Shown here: positions 24,033 through 37,055 of the stretch, in pieces
Layout: the number at the start of each line of letters is the position of its first letter
Numbering within the stretch: the first letter of the stretch is position 1
Source of the DNA: Capsicum annuum
Taxonomy: Eukaryota; Streptophyta; Magnoliopsida; Solanales; Solanaceae
DNA length: 64,000 bases
Assembly (NCBI RefSeq): GCF_002878395.1
Contig: NC_061111.1
Coordinates: forward strand, 29,876,545 to 29,940,544
Direction: 5' to 3'
Translations under genes and position numbers: made by a program
The notes under the pieces: generated by a model
What the model saw: only the letters and a program-made list of their open reading frames with translations
Database searches by the model: none
What the model was told of the DNA's origin: nothing

Positions 24033-26410
24033 CATACTCTAGATCGTGCTATAAAGTTGTTTCTTCAAAAATTTCTATTTACTCGTGTGTTATCCCAAAA
24101 TTCTTCATCTATGACTTTTTCTTGAGATAACATATTAATATGCTCTAATTCCTCTCCAAATAATGCTCTAAGATTTACTAGTAGAAATCTCAGAAGTGAC
24201 ACAAAGGGCTTGAGATAAGCTCTCTAGTATTTCATAAGTTTCTCTAGTTGAAAGTTATGTCCTTGTCCTTATGAGTTGTTCAGTTGAGACGGAATTAGAT
24301 ATGTATTCAGATTACCTATTGATCCTTTTGAATATAGATAGTGCGCATAAGAGGAGATAGTATGAACCAAGACTATTAAACATAGTGTACATTCGAGGGA
24401 TATTATGATCTTTAGTGTTATGATTTATGAATAGTAGAACCTTATTATAGTTGGAAGTATGGATATAGAAGAGTAGTGACAAGAAAAATGGGAATAGTGA
24501 TTGACAGAAAGTATTGATATAAACTTATGCATGTTATCAAGATGTGTTAAGGTAATATGTCCTTGTGTTTTAGTTTAGTGGAGGGTGAAGAAGGATTATT
24601 AGTTAAGGTGAATAGTTATTTGCTTTAAGTATGGAAGGAGTTATTGATGGTAGTTATTGTGTCGAAAAGTATCGGATATTAATGAAGTGTTTAGTGGTTT
24701 AGTCTCATTAATTTAGGCTTCCCGTGAGGTTGGAAAAAAAGTTTAGATGAAACTTATAGAGCTATGATAGTAATTTAGATGTGTAGAAAGGTAAATAATA
24801 ATGATGTGTAGAAGGAGGATGTGTTAATGGATTGTAAATAAGATAGGCCATATATTATGATCAGTTATTGTTGTCATGAGATTCGTGTGGACTAGTGTTT
24901 CTTCATATTTTATCATATAGCTTCCTTGTAATAATAGTATAGTATTTGAGGTTGGGTTGTTACTCATGTTTAGCACTAGAAATTAAGTTTTACCAGTGGG
25001 TGGTAGTCAAGAAGGATGTAATGATTTCTTGGCTAGTGCAGCTAGTTGTATGGAAATGATCTAGTAGGCTTGGACAGTGTATGCAAGAGCTTAAGTTTAT
25101 TTATTTGTAATTTAGTATGATGTTGCAGGTATGATGTAGAGGTATGCCCAAGGTGATAGGGGTTGCATTATTTTCCAAGGTTATTACGTCTTGTGTGTGG
25201 TTAGATGTATCGTTGAGTTGTTAAGAGAAATGAGACTAGTTTTATAGTATGTGATGTTCTTAATAGCTAAGTTAAGAGGTTATGGATCGATGATGCTGAT
25301 CCTTGGAATGATCTTGATTCTCATGGTTTAGGAATTTAAATTTAGAAATGCGATATTAGTAGGATATGACAGAAGCAGTATGGTTTATTTAAGGTTGAAG
25401 ATATCCGTGTTAAGTGTTAGAATCTAAGTTGGAAACTTTGAAGATTCAGCGAATAGAATTAAGAGTTGAAGCTCTAGATGGTGTGAACTTAGGATTTAGT
25501 GATACTCATGAAGATTCTATGTTAGTAAGTGTTGAAGATATTATGTGATGACTAGTGGGCTATAGAAAGATAGAGTTGTACCTCAAAAGGAAGTACTAGA
25601 AGTGGGTTTTACACTTTCAGGTGTAGTATTTCAGAGTAAGTTTATTATTTACGTGAATTATTATGTTCCAGACTCTAGAGTGCAGTGAGTGTAGTTCAGT
25701 TTAGAGTATAGTAAAGGGTTCCACAGACTTAGAGTGATGGCTTAAAGCTAAGGGGTAGATGATAGAGTAAGTAACAAGGTCAGATTCAAAATTCTAGTAG
25801 TGATGATGAATACTTGTTTAGATGGGAGAAAATGAATGTGTTATGTTTGGGAAGATTGCTGTATGCTTGTTTTATGTAGGTCTACAAATGAAGGATTATT
25901 GAGGTGAAGCTTTTTGCGTATGACTTGGTTAGTTGGGAATATTTTATATGTTTCTTCCTAAGATTGAATAGTGCATAGAAGTTGTTATTGATAGAGGTAT
26001 TAGACAATTTGAGTAGGATGCCCTTATGGGTATTTATTTAGAAGCGCATATGTGGTTTTAAAGATATGCTTGAACGTCATGTTGGTATATAAGGGGATAT
26101 GTGTGTTGTACATTAATAAATTACTAGTAAAAGGTTGTAGTTGTTGAAGTGGAATATACAGTATTAGTTAACCCGTTTAGCTAGTAATTCAATCTAGCAG
26201 CCATAAAGGCAAGTTTCTATGGTTTTTAATCATCTCATCTAGTCACATCATTCTAAGAGAAAATTTGTTCACTTCATGTACTTTATGAATTCAGCTCATT
26301 TTATGCATCATGCATCAGTTTCATAATCTAGATGAGTAGTCATGATTCAACTCGTAAGTTTCCCATGTGTCATCTCAGTCATTTCCTAGTATTTTAATCA
26401 AATCAGTATT

Positions 26411-26450
26411 ATTCGAGGAAGAATGATTCCAAGGGGGAGATGTTGCAATA
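26411..26450 (+). other. First polypurine tract of LARD 1 with an LTR-start scrap
   Basis: ATTCGAGGAAGAATG, then AAGGGGGAGAT, then TGTTGCAATACCCTG, which looks like an LTR start. About 290 bases later the motif recurs before the real 3' LTR, so the end of the interior is present twice. Confidence 0.6.
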
Positions 26451-26701
26451 CCCTGAGTTTCTATGTCATAAACCTCTCATTCTTTTTCTTACAAAATTAG
26501 ATCTAGCCTAAAGTAATGGTTACTCATAAGCTGACTCTCTCGCTTATATCTCAGCCATATAGTTATTTTTATGAGAATTCATGCACTAGCAGATCAGTTT
26601 AGTAGCTCATTAGATTTAAGATTTAGTTATTTAGTTTATTTTAGTTGTTCATGATATCTTATAGCCTTAGATTCCTGAGTATTTTCATCTTATCTAGCCA
26701 T

Positions 26702-26734
26702 ATTCGAGGACTAATGTTTTCAAGGAGGAGATAT
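26702..26734 (+). other. Second polypurine tract of LARD 1
   Basis: ATTCGAGGACTAATG, then CAAGGAGGAGATAT directly before the 3' LTR, whose TG is changed to CG. Confidence 0.65.
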
Positions 26735-29645
26735 CGTAACACCTCGACATTTACCTATCATAAATTCATTCCTAGAATGTTAAGGAATAGCTTCCAAAAT
26801 AAAAAATATTTATTTCATATGGAATTTTCAAGATTTAGACCACTCATTGTGTGGGAAATTTAATAAGCTTTCCATCAATACCAAATTTTCCCAAATCCGA
26901 TACTCAATTGAGGAGTTAGAGCATTGTTAAGTTGACAGTGTCCCACCTGAGCAACCACCGCATCTCGGTGAAGGAAAATTTTATAATTGTCAATTCCAGT
27001 GGACCTCAATAATATTGTCGCATCGCGGAGAGGTCCAAATTTCCAATTGTCAATTTCTAGTGGCGCAATGCGATACCACAATGTCGCGCCAGAGTGAAAA
27101 TTCACACTCTTCTTTTTTCAGTAGCTTAATGCAATTTCACCGCGTCATAGTGAAGGTATAGTCACCGTATTCTTGATCCATAATTTTAATACTTGTTCCA
27201 TGACTTTTATCCTATGTATCTAAAGTTCATATTAGGTGAATAATATTGATAGAAGTCACTTAGAGCCAAGTAGAGCTAAGAACATTAGATTCATTCAATG
27301 TTTGGTGTTTAATTCTTCAAGAACCAACTTTGAAAGTGTATAACTTTTTATGTATGTAGAATCTTCCTACACAAGACCCAAAATATTATATATAATTAAA
27401 TTAGCTTTCCAATGACATGAATTTCATCTTAATCCGGCACCCGAGCGAAAGGCTATAGCCAATTTCATGTGATGCAGTAAGCTATCGCGATGGTACCGCA
27501 TTGCGGGAAAGAGAAAAATCGGGATACGGGTTTCAAATTTTTACTTTAACTTAATGAGGGGCAATGCAGTCTTCTCCTCCCTCAACTCAGGTTGTAATAT
27601 AGCAATGTATAGCCGTCATAGGGGCATTATTTTGCCCCCATTATCCTATTTTACTCCCAAGAACAAACCCTAATCAATTCTCTTCAAGATTCATCCATTC
27701 CACCACCTTCTATTTAAGAAAACAATTAAGAATTAAGCTTTTTATTCCAAAAAGTTCAAGAAAATCATTCAAGAACATTCCCAAGAACATCAATTTGAGT
27801 TATCTTCTTCAATAAATAATATTCAAGAACAGAAATAGGAAATCAAGTTAAACTTATACATCAATTCTTTTTCAAAAGAAAATTGTAAAGCTCAAACTTA
27901 CTATCCCAGAAATCCAATATTCCTCATCAATTATACAATATAGTTCAAGATTAAGAATTTCCAATTCAAGAACTCCAACAAATCATCTTTAAAAGCATCA
28001 TAGAAATACAAGATTTAAGCTTTCTCATCTAAGATCGTCAATTAAGGTATGTGGAGTTTTTCAACAAGGATAATTATTTCACCCTTGTGCCCAAAACGTT
28101 ATTTTAATTTCAAATTTGCTGAATTTTATGTGATTTCCCATGAAACTAAAGTTAGGGTTTATACCTAATAATGCAATTTATGAGATTATGAGATTTTAAG
28201 GGATTTAGAAATTGAATTGCATGTCTATGTTCATATTTTCATGCATATTGCAGAAATTTCTAGATTTTAAGTTGATTTGTAAATGTTTACATTACCAAGC
28301 ATGAATATTATGGTGTTTTAATGTGAGTTTGATGCATGGGTCACTCAAGCCTAATTAAAGATTGCTATTTCAAGATTTGTTTGTGCTATGAGCACCCAAT
28401 GATAAGATTATTCACAGATTTTTTATAAAGATTTGATCTTTTGGTCCTAAGCTAAGAAAAAGAATCCACTTTTTTCATATGACTTGAGGTTTAAAAAAAA
28501 GAAAGAGCATAATTGGTTTTCTTGTAAACCCTTTTGCTATTTTGAAGTGGATTTCCTAAGATCCTGAGCATAAGAATGGGAGTAGTATTTAGCACCGAGA
28601 TGTGTATGTTAGCAAGGTTTCATTCCCCATAACTACGTGCCACCATAGGATTAAGATTATTCCCACTTCTACGTGGATGACTAAGATTGTGATCACTCAA
28701 GATAAAGGTTCTATTCCTATGGCAAGGGTAGAACAGCTCTCCCCAATGTGGATAAGATGTTAGACTCTATGAATTCTCACATGTTTTATGTCGGTTAGAA
28801 GAACCTCCCAGAAGAAGTTCCCTATTCTTAAAACAGTCTATTGGTTTAAAGCTTTAAGATAAAAGCATATGTTTTGGAAGCTGTGGTTTTTAAGATTCTT
28901 AAAGTCTTCAGATATAGTATTTCCCTTACAAATGACAAGATAATGTGGTAGTTTTCAGAAAGAATAGATTTTGGAACTGAATGTAATGGCTAATAATCTT
29001 TATATTATATGATTTATTTTTTATGTTTTATGATCCGCAGTTTTCATATTACTCAAGCCTATGTGAGTCATTTATATTTCGCATGCATTGTTTTACAAAT
29101 TTTGATGATGAGATGATGTTTTACTTATGCATTTCACCCATATATACTCAGTACATCCTCAAAGTACTGATCCATATATATTTTTATGCGCTACATTGTC
29201 TCATAGTATAGGTACGAGTTGTAGCACGCATACCATATTTGGACAATTTGCAGATTTCAGCCAGCAGATGATGAGTCCTCCTACTTTGAGGACTTCAGTT
29301 AGATATTATTATGTTATTTTCTTTCTTACTCCTACGTATTGATTAGTGGTAGTTGGGTTCGTGTCCTAGCAATCCATAGTCAGTATAGTAGAGACTTCAC
29401 AAATGCTAGTTAGAGTCAGTCATGTAATTTCAGTCCCTTTTTTTAGACTTTATTAGAATGTAAAATTGTATCAGTATTATATTTTTATAGATTACATTAC
29501 TATTATGTTTCCACACAGTAAACTCAGTTATTTGATACTTATTTAATCAATTGCTTAACAGTATGCCAGTTCATGGGTTAGCTTGGGATCACTTCTGGTC
29601 CTAAGTACCATTTTATGTCTCAAGATAGATTTTCAGGGTGTTACA
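26735..29645 (+). repeat. 3' LTR of LARD 1, complete
   Basis: 2,911 bases ending in GGGTGTTACA, followed by the TCACT duplication. Hairpin CACCG/CGGTG lies at 26956-26970. Short open frames (29023-29342, 26875-27105) are shadows in the LTR. Confidence 0.85.
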
Positions 29646-29650
29646 TCACT

Positions 29651-31706
29651 TTAGCATTCAATCCTTGAAATTTACCAATCAATTCTGCCACTTTTGCCTG
29701 GAGTTTTGTAATTTTCAGCTACAAGTTCATTAGTGGCAGGAGGTCCCTCAGAATATATCTTTAGATTCTACAACTTCAGGTGCACTATATCAACATCTTT
29801 TCTAGTCAACTTGATCCTTAACTCTTCTATTCTCTTACACAATCTTTCTTGAATAACTACCAACTTAGATACTTGATACACTAATCCAGCTTTTCCCTCT
29901 ATGCAATCATTCTTCACTAGAGTTGTCAGACTAAACATCTGCTTGGCTGTTCTAGGTGTTCCCTTAGTTCCTTACACACCATAATGTTCAAACACCATGT
30001 ATAAGAGATATCCATATGGCATTCCATATCTTCCTTTCTTTTCATGAAGTACTTTATGCATATGCTCTATTATTAGAAATGAAAGACTTATGAATTTAAA
30101 ACTTGCTCAAGCATTCTATCAAAAATAGGTCAATACCAGAAACAATTGTTCCTTTTTTTTATCTTGGAAACAAGACCTTATTGATGAATTCAAATACCAA
30201 CTGATACTTACTTATTCAGAATTTCTTTTTAACTACAGCTATAGATGCCCCTACTACTTTTGATGCATTGATCATAACCTCAATTCAGGGATGTTTCTTC
30301 ACAATTCTCCTCACTCCTATAATAGGAACATCCAATATTTTTCCTAATAATTATTCATCCAGATTGATTGGCTTTCCTTACACCTGGGATTTTAGACTTA
30401 GTCTATCTTCTGACATATTCATTGAATAATAAAATTCCCTAACTTCCTTTACAAAAACCATAGGCCCTAATTCCTTAAATAGATGTAGCCATCCTTAGTG
30501 CCTGACATACTCAACTCTGTCATTCTAGGCTTCTCATAAATTTTAGTATCAAAAACTCTTCCCAACAAAACCTTTTGTATTCTCAGGTTCTAATCCTTCT
30601 TTCTCTAGATATGTTTTCTTTTCCTCCTCTCTTTTCTTTCTCTTAAGCTCACTAATCAGATCTTTATTTTCAATAGTTTATTTTTTTTTTTGGATCAGGT
30701 ACCTCAGATTATTTCCTTTTCTTATCAGCTATATGGTTTTGCATCCTTACAGTAGGGCTATCGGACATTGACTGAGATGGCCTGGTTGTCTCATCAACCT
30801 GAACATTATTTCTTTTTTCCTTTGTAGCAGTAGTAACTCGTAATTCTTTGTCCTCCGTTCTTTCAACCTCCACAACTTTAATATTTTCTTCCTTCTCTAC
30901 TGCAATAGATTTCTTGAGCCTTCTTTTTTTATGATAGAAATCTTGTTAGCTTTCATGGCATATTCTAGTATTTTCTTTTCAGATCCTCTTGTAGAATAGG
31001 ATCTAGTCACTTTCATCTCAGAGTCCACCACTTTCTCCTTACCTATACTTCCCTTTAGTTTCTTCACAGACCATCTCAGAGGCACTTCATCCCCATCCTC
31101 CTCATTTGGAGGTAATAACATATCTTTTCCCTCATTTACTTCTTTATACTTCATATTCTTCTCCTTTTACTAAGCTTTCCTTGGTCTCCTATAAACAGCA
31201 AAAGCAGATTTTTAGCCACCTAATTCTTATTATAGAAAAAGTCAACCCTTTTTACTGAAATCTTTTAACCAAATAACTAAGAAAAAACATGGTTTGAATC
31301 CAATGGAGTAGAAGAGCTTGGTTTTAGATGACCCAAGAAATTAGAAATTTTTAGGTAGTTTTGAATTTCCTAGTGAAGATAGAGTTTCAGATTGAGAAAT
31401 TTCTTGTTCAATTGGTGACCCAAACCCTTGGTCTGGATTCTCTATCACTATTGACTGAGCATAAATTTTTAAGGTTAAGGAGGGTTCGATGGAGACTAAC
31501 TGTATTTTGGATTCTAAACTTTCTAAGGAAGATTCTGTTAGAAGAATTGACTCAGGTTGTTGTTTGGGACTCGAAGTGATGTTTTCCATGGTTTCAATTT
31601 TTGAAGAATCAAGGTGCTCAATTTGGGTATGTTCAGTTTTATTTTGTAGAGTTTTATCTACTTTTAGGTTTTTAACTGAGTTTGAGAAAGTGGTAATATC
31701 ATCCAC
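29651..31706 (-). pseudogene. Plant-transposon-type (envelope-position) ORF of the copia element
   Basis: On the minus strand the frame opens at 31706 (MDDITTFSNSVKNLKVDKT) with an acidic Ser/Thr/Glu-rich N-terminus. The next segment is 31154-30897 (EEDGDEVPLRWSVKKLKG, then TRGSEKKILEYAMKAN). A broken conserved core follows, with VFEFINKVLFPR-like text near 30210 and HGYLLYMVFEH-like text near 30015. It ends in a coiled coil that is cut at 29651 by LARD 1 and resumes below 22000. From memory this order matches the 'putative plant transposon protein' ORF that follows pol in SIRE-type elements, where an envelope gene would sit. Its function is unknown. Frameshifts and stops make it a pseudogene. 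Confidence 0.6.
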
Positions 31707-32860
31707 TTGATTTTAAGAGAGAGATGAAGTAGGACCAATTTGGTTTAGAAAAGATTGTCGATTTAGGAAGATAAATTGGATTAGTTGAAGAAAAATAACA
31801 AAAATGTGTGATTTTGCAATTTTAAGTGGTAACCAATGTCATTAAAAATGTTCCTTTTGAACTGATAAGTCTTAACCTAATAAGTGTGACTCTTTATTTT
31901 TGGAAAGGAACTGGCTGTTTTTGCAGAGAAAGAAAGATGCATTGTCCTTTTCAGACAACATTTTATGAATATTAGAGCATCCTGTATACATACTAACCTG
32001 AGATGGGACTAGGTCCCTCTTCTTTGAGTGAATCTTTAAATTTGTACTTACCATATTTGTCCATTTCCTAAGCTATTCCCATGGGTGTATACCTGCAAAG
32101 GTATGACATTGAGTTAGCCAACATGCAACTATTCTACAAATAATACCTGTCTTATAAACATAGCCAAATTTTTAGGAGAGACACTGATTAACATGTTAGG
32201 TCAAATCAATTATGTCACTCCCTACTTTACCCTCTGCACGCCTCTTTTTATTTCAAAATTAGTTCTTAAAGCAGGTCTGGGGACTAGGTCTCAAACTTAA
32301 CTTCTTCAATCAGGCTGCTGAAGCTTCTACTTTAGATATGAGTTTCCTAGGGACCAGTTCTCTTGGAATCATGACTCCTTTTCTATATCTTTCAGCACTT
32401 TTCCCATCATCTACGGCATCACCAACCTTTTATCTTTGCTCCAATGAGTTTTTCTTGTCTTGGAAATTTCTTCTATGTCCTGTTGTAGGATAGGTTTTTG
32501 AAATCAGCTACTTTAAAATGAAAAACCTTCACTTGAAGTGTCTTGAGAGAGTGAATACAGTCAGACCTTCTAAAATTAAGCTTGGAGAGCATCTTATGAA
32601 TAACCCATTACAGAATGCAATCTCCTTTCTCATACCTGAAACCATGATTACTTGTTGGATTTGGGAACCCACTTGAGCTTGATTTTCCAGTAGGAAGACA
32701 ATGGTTTGGTCTAAACCTATTTGGCCCATCTAGGCAAAGAGTTCTTTTTTACCTTTTTTCTAAGACTTGAAATACTTAGGTTGTGTATTCTTCTACTGAA
32801 CATATCTGAAACCATTTATTCTTTCTCTAATCCAGCTTTGATAATTTACCTTAGTGTGCC
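31707..32860 (-). other. Region between gag and second ORF of the copia element; no pol
   Basis: Just over 1.1 kb where several kb of protease, integrase, RT and RNase H would be expected. The right edge (about 32640-32760) reads as a broken post-knuckle linker (PRWAK, WVPKSNK). I see no HHCC, DDE or YVDD-type motif. Confidence 0.55.
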
Positions 32861-34600
32861 CATCTTCTTTGTAATGAGTTAATAGGAGCTTGTGCCCTTT
32901 TTTTCTAGCAACATTGAAAATCTTTCCTTGAGACCTAGTAGGTTAGAGTACTCTTTGATGGCCTAGGCCATTTCCATTATTTACACCCTGACTAGTCAAA
33001 TTAGAAAGAATATATGAAGAAGCAGTCTGTTTAAGAGACTTGTTGAGCTTTTCTCTCAAATGGACCAGGTCCCTTTCTAATTCTTCATTCTTGTGAGGTG
33101 CAGATATAAGGTGTTCTTGAGAATCCCTCAGTTTCTCCACAAGATCAATCTGAATCCTTAAAGCTTCCTTCTTCTTTTTACCATCTAAATTATTTTCCTT
33201 CTTCTGTTGCCTCAAACCACTCATATTTCATATTTCAATTTAGTGATCATTTCTTTAAGTTTAGATATCTAAAGAGTTAAGGCAATTAACTTCTAGTTTT
33301 AATTCTCTACCTTTTCCTCTAAGGCATTCATCTCAATAGTTAGTTCACATACAGAGTCTATCAACATACTTGCAAGCTTTTTTATATTCCTAGTAGAGTA
33401 GTTATCTAGATTTTCCTTAATATCCGAAAGAGTTACCTCATTTTTCATCATTTTCTATGTTTGCCATGAGTGAAAACCAGGAATCATAGATAACTAGGCT
33501 ATCTTCCACGTCTAGTAAAGAAACATCTCCAGACTTCTAATCTTAATCATATCACTCAAAGAAATCTCCCTATGCTTCCAGAGTTTACTTTGCTGCATAC
33601 TCAGCTATAGTTGTCCTTCTTGATTTTTTAGGTATCAGGTCCCTGTTCTTTCCCTTGTCCCCTCTATTCTAGATATACTTTTAATAATCCAATATGTGCA
33701 TTAGATAGTCCTTAATAAAATGCTCAGGACTACTACATTTCTTCAACATTGCATTCTCCTTTTTTGCTGCTTTCTTTTCTTTGGAACTGACCACTCCTTC
33801 CCATGGCTTTTACAATCCTTTTTTCTAGATGGGAAATATATTTTTACTCTTCAGCTGAATTAGGCTTTGAAGCTTTCAGTGCCAACAATTTTTCTCTTTC
33901 TACTTTATTTGTCTCCTTCCCTTGTTGCTTCTTTAGCTCATAGGTTTTTAGATTTAAAATCAGTTAATATATAGTGAGGGTCTTCAGGTTTCTTGTTTTA
34001 GTTATGGTATCCACTGTGCTTTCCCAGGATTTAGGAAGAACTCTAAGAATCTTCCTTACTTGCTTATATAGTATAATCACTTCTCCCAATTAGTGATGTT
34101 CATTTGTGACAAAAGTGAATCTTGTATGCATTTCTTGGATTGTTTCTCCTTATTTCATAATGAGGGTTTCATACTGAGTGGTCATTATGTCAACTTTAGA
34201 ATTCTTCACATTAATAGTACCTTCATGATCAGTCCTCAAGCAATCCCAAATCTCATTGGCATTTTCACGGGTAGAAATCTTGTTGTATTCATCGGGTCCT
34301 ATGCCATAAACTAAATATTTTTGACCTTATAGTTTTTCTCAAGTTTTTTTCTATTTTCGCTATTGAACTCTCTTCTGCTTTTTACTAGCATTCTTGTTAT
34401 TTCTCCTTCTTTGACTTCTTTAACTGGGACATAAGGACCATCAATAATTATATCTATAAGTTCACTTTCCTCAGCCATAATAAAGTCAAACACCCAGGTT
34501 TTTCACCACCTATAATACTGCCCAATAAATCTAGGTGGTCTAGTGGTAGATTTTCCTTTATCCAGGTTAGGTAGAGCTTCCATGCTAACCAAATCCCTCT
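32861..34600 (-). pseudogene. Copia (SIRE-like) gag, broken
   Basis: Minus-strand segments in order: an N-terminal part near 34493 (MAEESELIDIIIDGPYVPVK, then KSRREFNSENRKKLEKNYK), a decayed middle, and 33224-32943 with a coiled-coil segment (RIQIDLVEKLRDSQEHL, LVHLREKLNKSLKQTASSY, LSNLTSQGVNNGNGLGHQ). A knuckle remnant (HYKEDGHTK) is at about 32850-32880, with its Cys residues mostly lost. This order is that of SIRE-type gag. It would form the particle. It has stops and frameshifts throughout. Confidence 0.72.
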
Positions 34601-34630
34601 AGGTGTGAACCTTTTAGAGTGTTTTAAATT

Positions 34631-34640
34631 TGATACCAAT
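34631..34640 (-). other. Primer-binding site of the copia element
   Basis: TGATACCAAT on the plus strand is ATTGGTATCA on the minus strand, the initiator tRNA-Met type, directly inside the LTR end at 34641. Confidence 0.65.
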
Positions 34641-34778
34641 TATTGAAACCCTTGGGGTTGCATTACACAGTGAGGGACCAAGTCCCTTAAAATCAGTCAT
34701 AGGCAATAAAATAGTAAATCAACCAGAAACACAACACAGTGTAGGAAATGTAAAGAACACATAATTTAACATGGAAAC
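34641..34778 (-). repeat. 5' LTR of the copia element, inner part
   Basis: Matches 20502-20640. The terminal TG is changed to TA (34641-34642). It is interrupted at GAAAC (34774-34778) by LARD 2. Confidence 0.85.
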
Positions 34779-37039
34779 TGTAAAGCCCCGTATTTCGGGC
34801 TAGAATAAAAATTGTCATTTCTATGAATAGATGATCCAAAATCCATAAATCCTATGAATATTAGGCATATTAATCAATTATGTAGTGTGTGAACCTATTT
34901 AAGCATGAATTGAGATCATAGAGGTCCCTTAACTCAAGGACGGGTTGAAAGCTTTCCTATCATTTGAGTTTGAGTGGGCATCAAAACTTGGGTCAACTTT
35001 AATCAATTATAACTCTTTATATAAAATTAATTATAGGTCCTACTATATATCAAATGAATTCACTTCGAATTAGCTTTCCAATGATACCAATTTCACCTAA
35101 ATCCAATACCCGTGCGAAAAGTTATGGCCATTTTAGTGACTAAGATAGTAGCATCATACGATAAGCATACGACGCATGCCCTATCGTACACACCAAAATT
35201 TCAGGTTCTATTTCTGTCTTTTTAATGTCAAAATGGGTTTCTTCCATCCCGTATCCAGCTTTAACATATGATTAAACACCCCAAACACCAAAATATGATT
35301 CTTTTCTCTCAAATTCATCAAGAAATCACCTTAGGGTTTCAAACTAAAAACCCAAATAATTCTTGATTTAATCATGGGATTTCCTTAATTCTTCAAGATT
35401 CGCAATCCTCATTACAAGGGCTAGAGGAGGCACCCATCAATCATATGTATAGCATCTCAAAAGCTAGAGTTCATTCACAAGCTTCTAATTTAAGGTATGC
35501 GGATTTTTCCTAAAATCTCATGGTTATGGAAATCTTGAATTTAATAATGGGATTTTTAGATTTATGAATACATTCATGCTTTAGAAGCATTGATGATATT
35601 GTTTTGGCCTTTAGGCTTTCCCCCAAATTTATTAGAAATTATATATATATTGTAAGCATGTGTTTTAAGATTGATTATTGAATTGAGAGCATGATTCATG
35701 AAAAATCCCTCTCTTTTGATGATTTTCATTTACTTATGATATACTATGAAATCGTTTAAATGCATCTTGAAAGAATGTTATGAAATATCTTGAATAATGT
35801 TCTATTACGATTATAATTTTGATATCAAAAGAGAGAGGGTTATTTATGTTGACGAATGTTCAACATAATCATATAATGAAAAGGGTTGCATGGTTTGTTA
35901 AATATTACATGACCACCACTTGTTTATTGAAAGGATGGGAATTTTACATAGTTTTGACTTATGTTTTCAGAACATAAATTCCCTTTGTTAAATTGCAAGT
36001 ATGGGTGGTCTGAACTATGTTTTAATAAAAGAATGAAGCATGATGCATTATGGCTCAGAAATAGCACTTGCAAGTCTTGGTGTGATGACACCAATCCAGA
36101 TAATACCATGGTAATTCAGAATAGAATAGAATGTATATTTGAAGTTAGATTTTTTAGATATTGAAACTAGAATAATACATGATTCAGAATAAGATCAAAT
36201 TGGGCATAAAGAGAGCTTAGGTGGTTCCCTAAAGAAGGCATGAGTTCAGAAAACTCATTGCCCAAAATTATAGTTTACCGATCTGGGTATATTATTATAC
36301 GCTAGCCTAGTGCCCTGTGGCGTATCAGGATCAAACATTCCAACCCTTACGGAACACTTGGGTTGGGGGCTTCCCCGTCGAGTCAATGGTGCATTCCATA
36401 TAGGCCTTGGAATATCAGACTTGTAGGGGAGTTCCACCTAACTCAAAAGTAATACAAAGATCAAAAATTGCTTTTTTTATGTTTTATTTCAAGAATGCTC
36501 ATGTGTTTCGAAAATTATATCCTTCATGATATTTATGACTAGCTCTCAACTATTTTATTTATATAAAAGATTTATTTTGTATTGCTTTACCTACCAGTAC
36601 ATCTCTATTGACCCCCCTCTCTCTAGGTTTTGAGTCATAGTCCAAGGGTCCTGATAAGCAGTAGATTTCATCAGATAGGAGTAAAGAGTACCAGTTGGTG
36701 AGCCTTCTATATTTTAGAAGGCCTAGTTTCTTTCAGATAGTTATTATTGATTATAGTTTTGGTTTACTGGGGGCCTTGTCCACAGTTTCCAGAAAGTTAT
36801 TATTTGATCATGTAGTAGAGATTTTATAGATGGTTTTTAGACGGTGTTTAATTGATGTTGGATTTTATTCCTCATTGTGAAACTAAATTTAGATTATGAC
36901 CATGTGTCCGTGGCAAATTTTATTTCCTCATTTCCTATTTATATATGAATGGTGTATGTGATTACAAGTTAGAAGGGCTCTCGGGCCTTCATGGTTCGAG
37001 ATGTCCATCATGGCCAGGGCCCTTGTTTGGGTTGTGACA
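34779..37039 (+). repeat. 5' LTR of LARD 2
   Basis: 2,261 bases from TGTAAAGCCCCG to GTTGTGACA. It matches 41249-43491 throughout, including GTAGTGTGTGAACCTATTTA (34881, 41351). Short frames inside (35924-36437, 36928-37155) are not genes. Confidence 0.92.
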
Positions 37040-37043
37040 AACT

Positions 37044-37055
37044 TGGTATCAGAGC
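37044..37055 (+). other. Primer-binding site of LARD 2, intact
   Basis: TGGTATCAGAGC, a perfect initiator tRNA-Met type site, four bases after the LTR end. Confidence 0.9.

Larger units (their letters stand above)
24033..26734 (+). other. Noncoding interior of LARD 1
   Basis: Aligns in order with 38090-40140 of LARD 2. Examples are GTCCTTGTGTTTTAGTTTAG (24559 against 38151), TTTAGCACTA (24969 against 38674), TGAGTGTAGTTCA (25686 against 39267) and GTGCATAG (25971 against 40018). Stop codons are dense in every frame. Two polypurine tracts lie near the end. Confidence 0.8.
22006..29645 (+). mobile_element. Noncoding large LTR element (LARD 1), Tekay-like LTRs
   Basis: TCACT is duplicated at 22001-22005 and 29646-29650. 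The left end is TGTAACACCC and the right end GGGTGTTACA. LTRs are at 22006-24032 and 26735-29645. The left one stops matching near 24010-24032, so its last part and the primer site are lost. The internal 2.7 kb has no gag or pol motif in any frame but matches the interior of the LARD at 34779-43491 over most of its length. It sits in the second ORF of the copia element. It must have moved using proteins from a coding relative. Confidence 0.88.

Noticed and set aside
31361..31710. Plus-strand frames of 72-73 codons
   Set aside because: Antisense to the acidic N-terminus of the copia second ORF.
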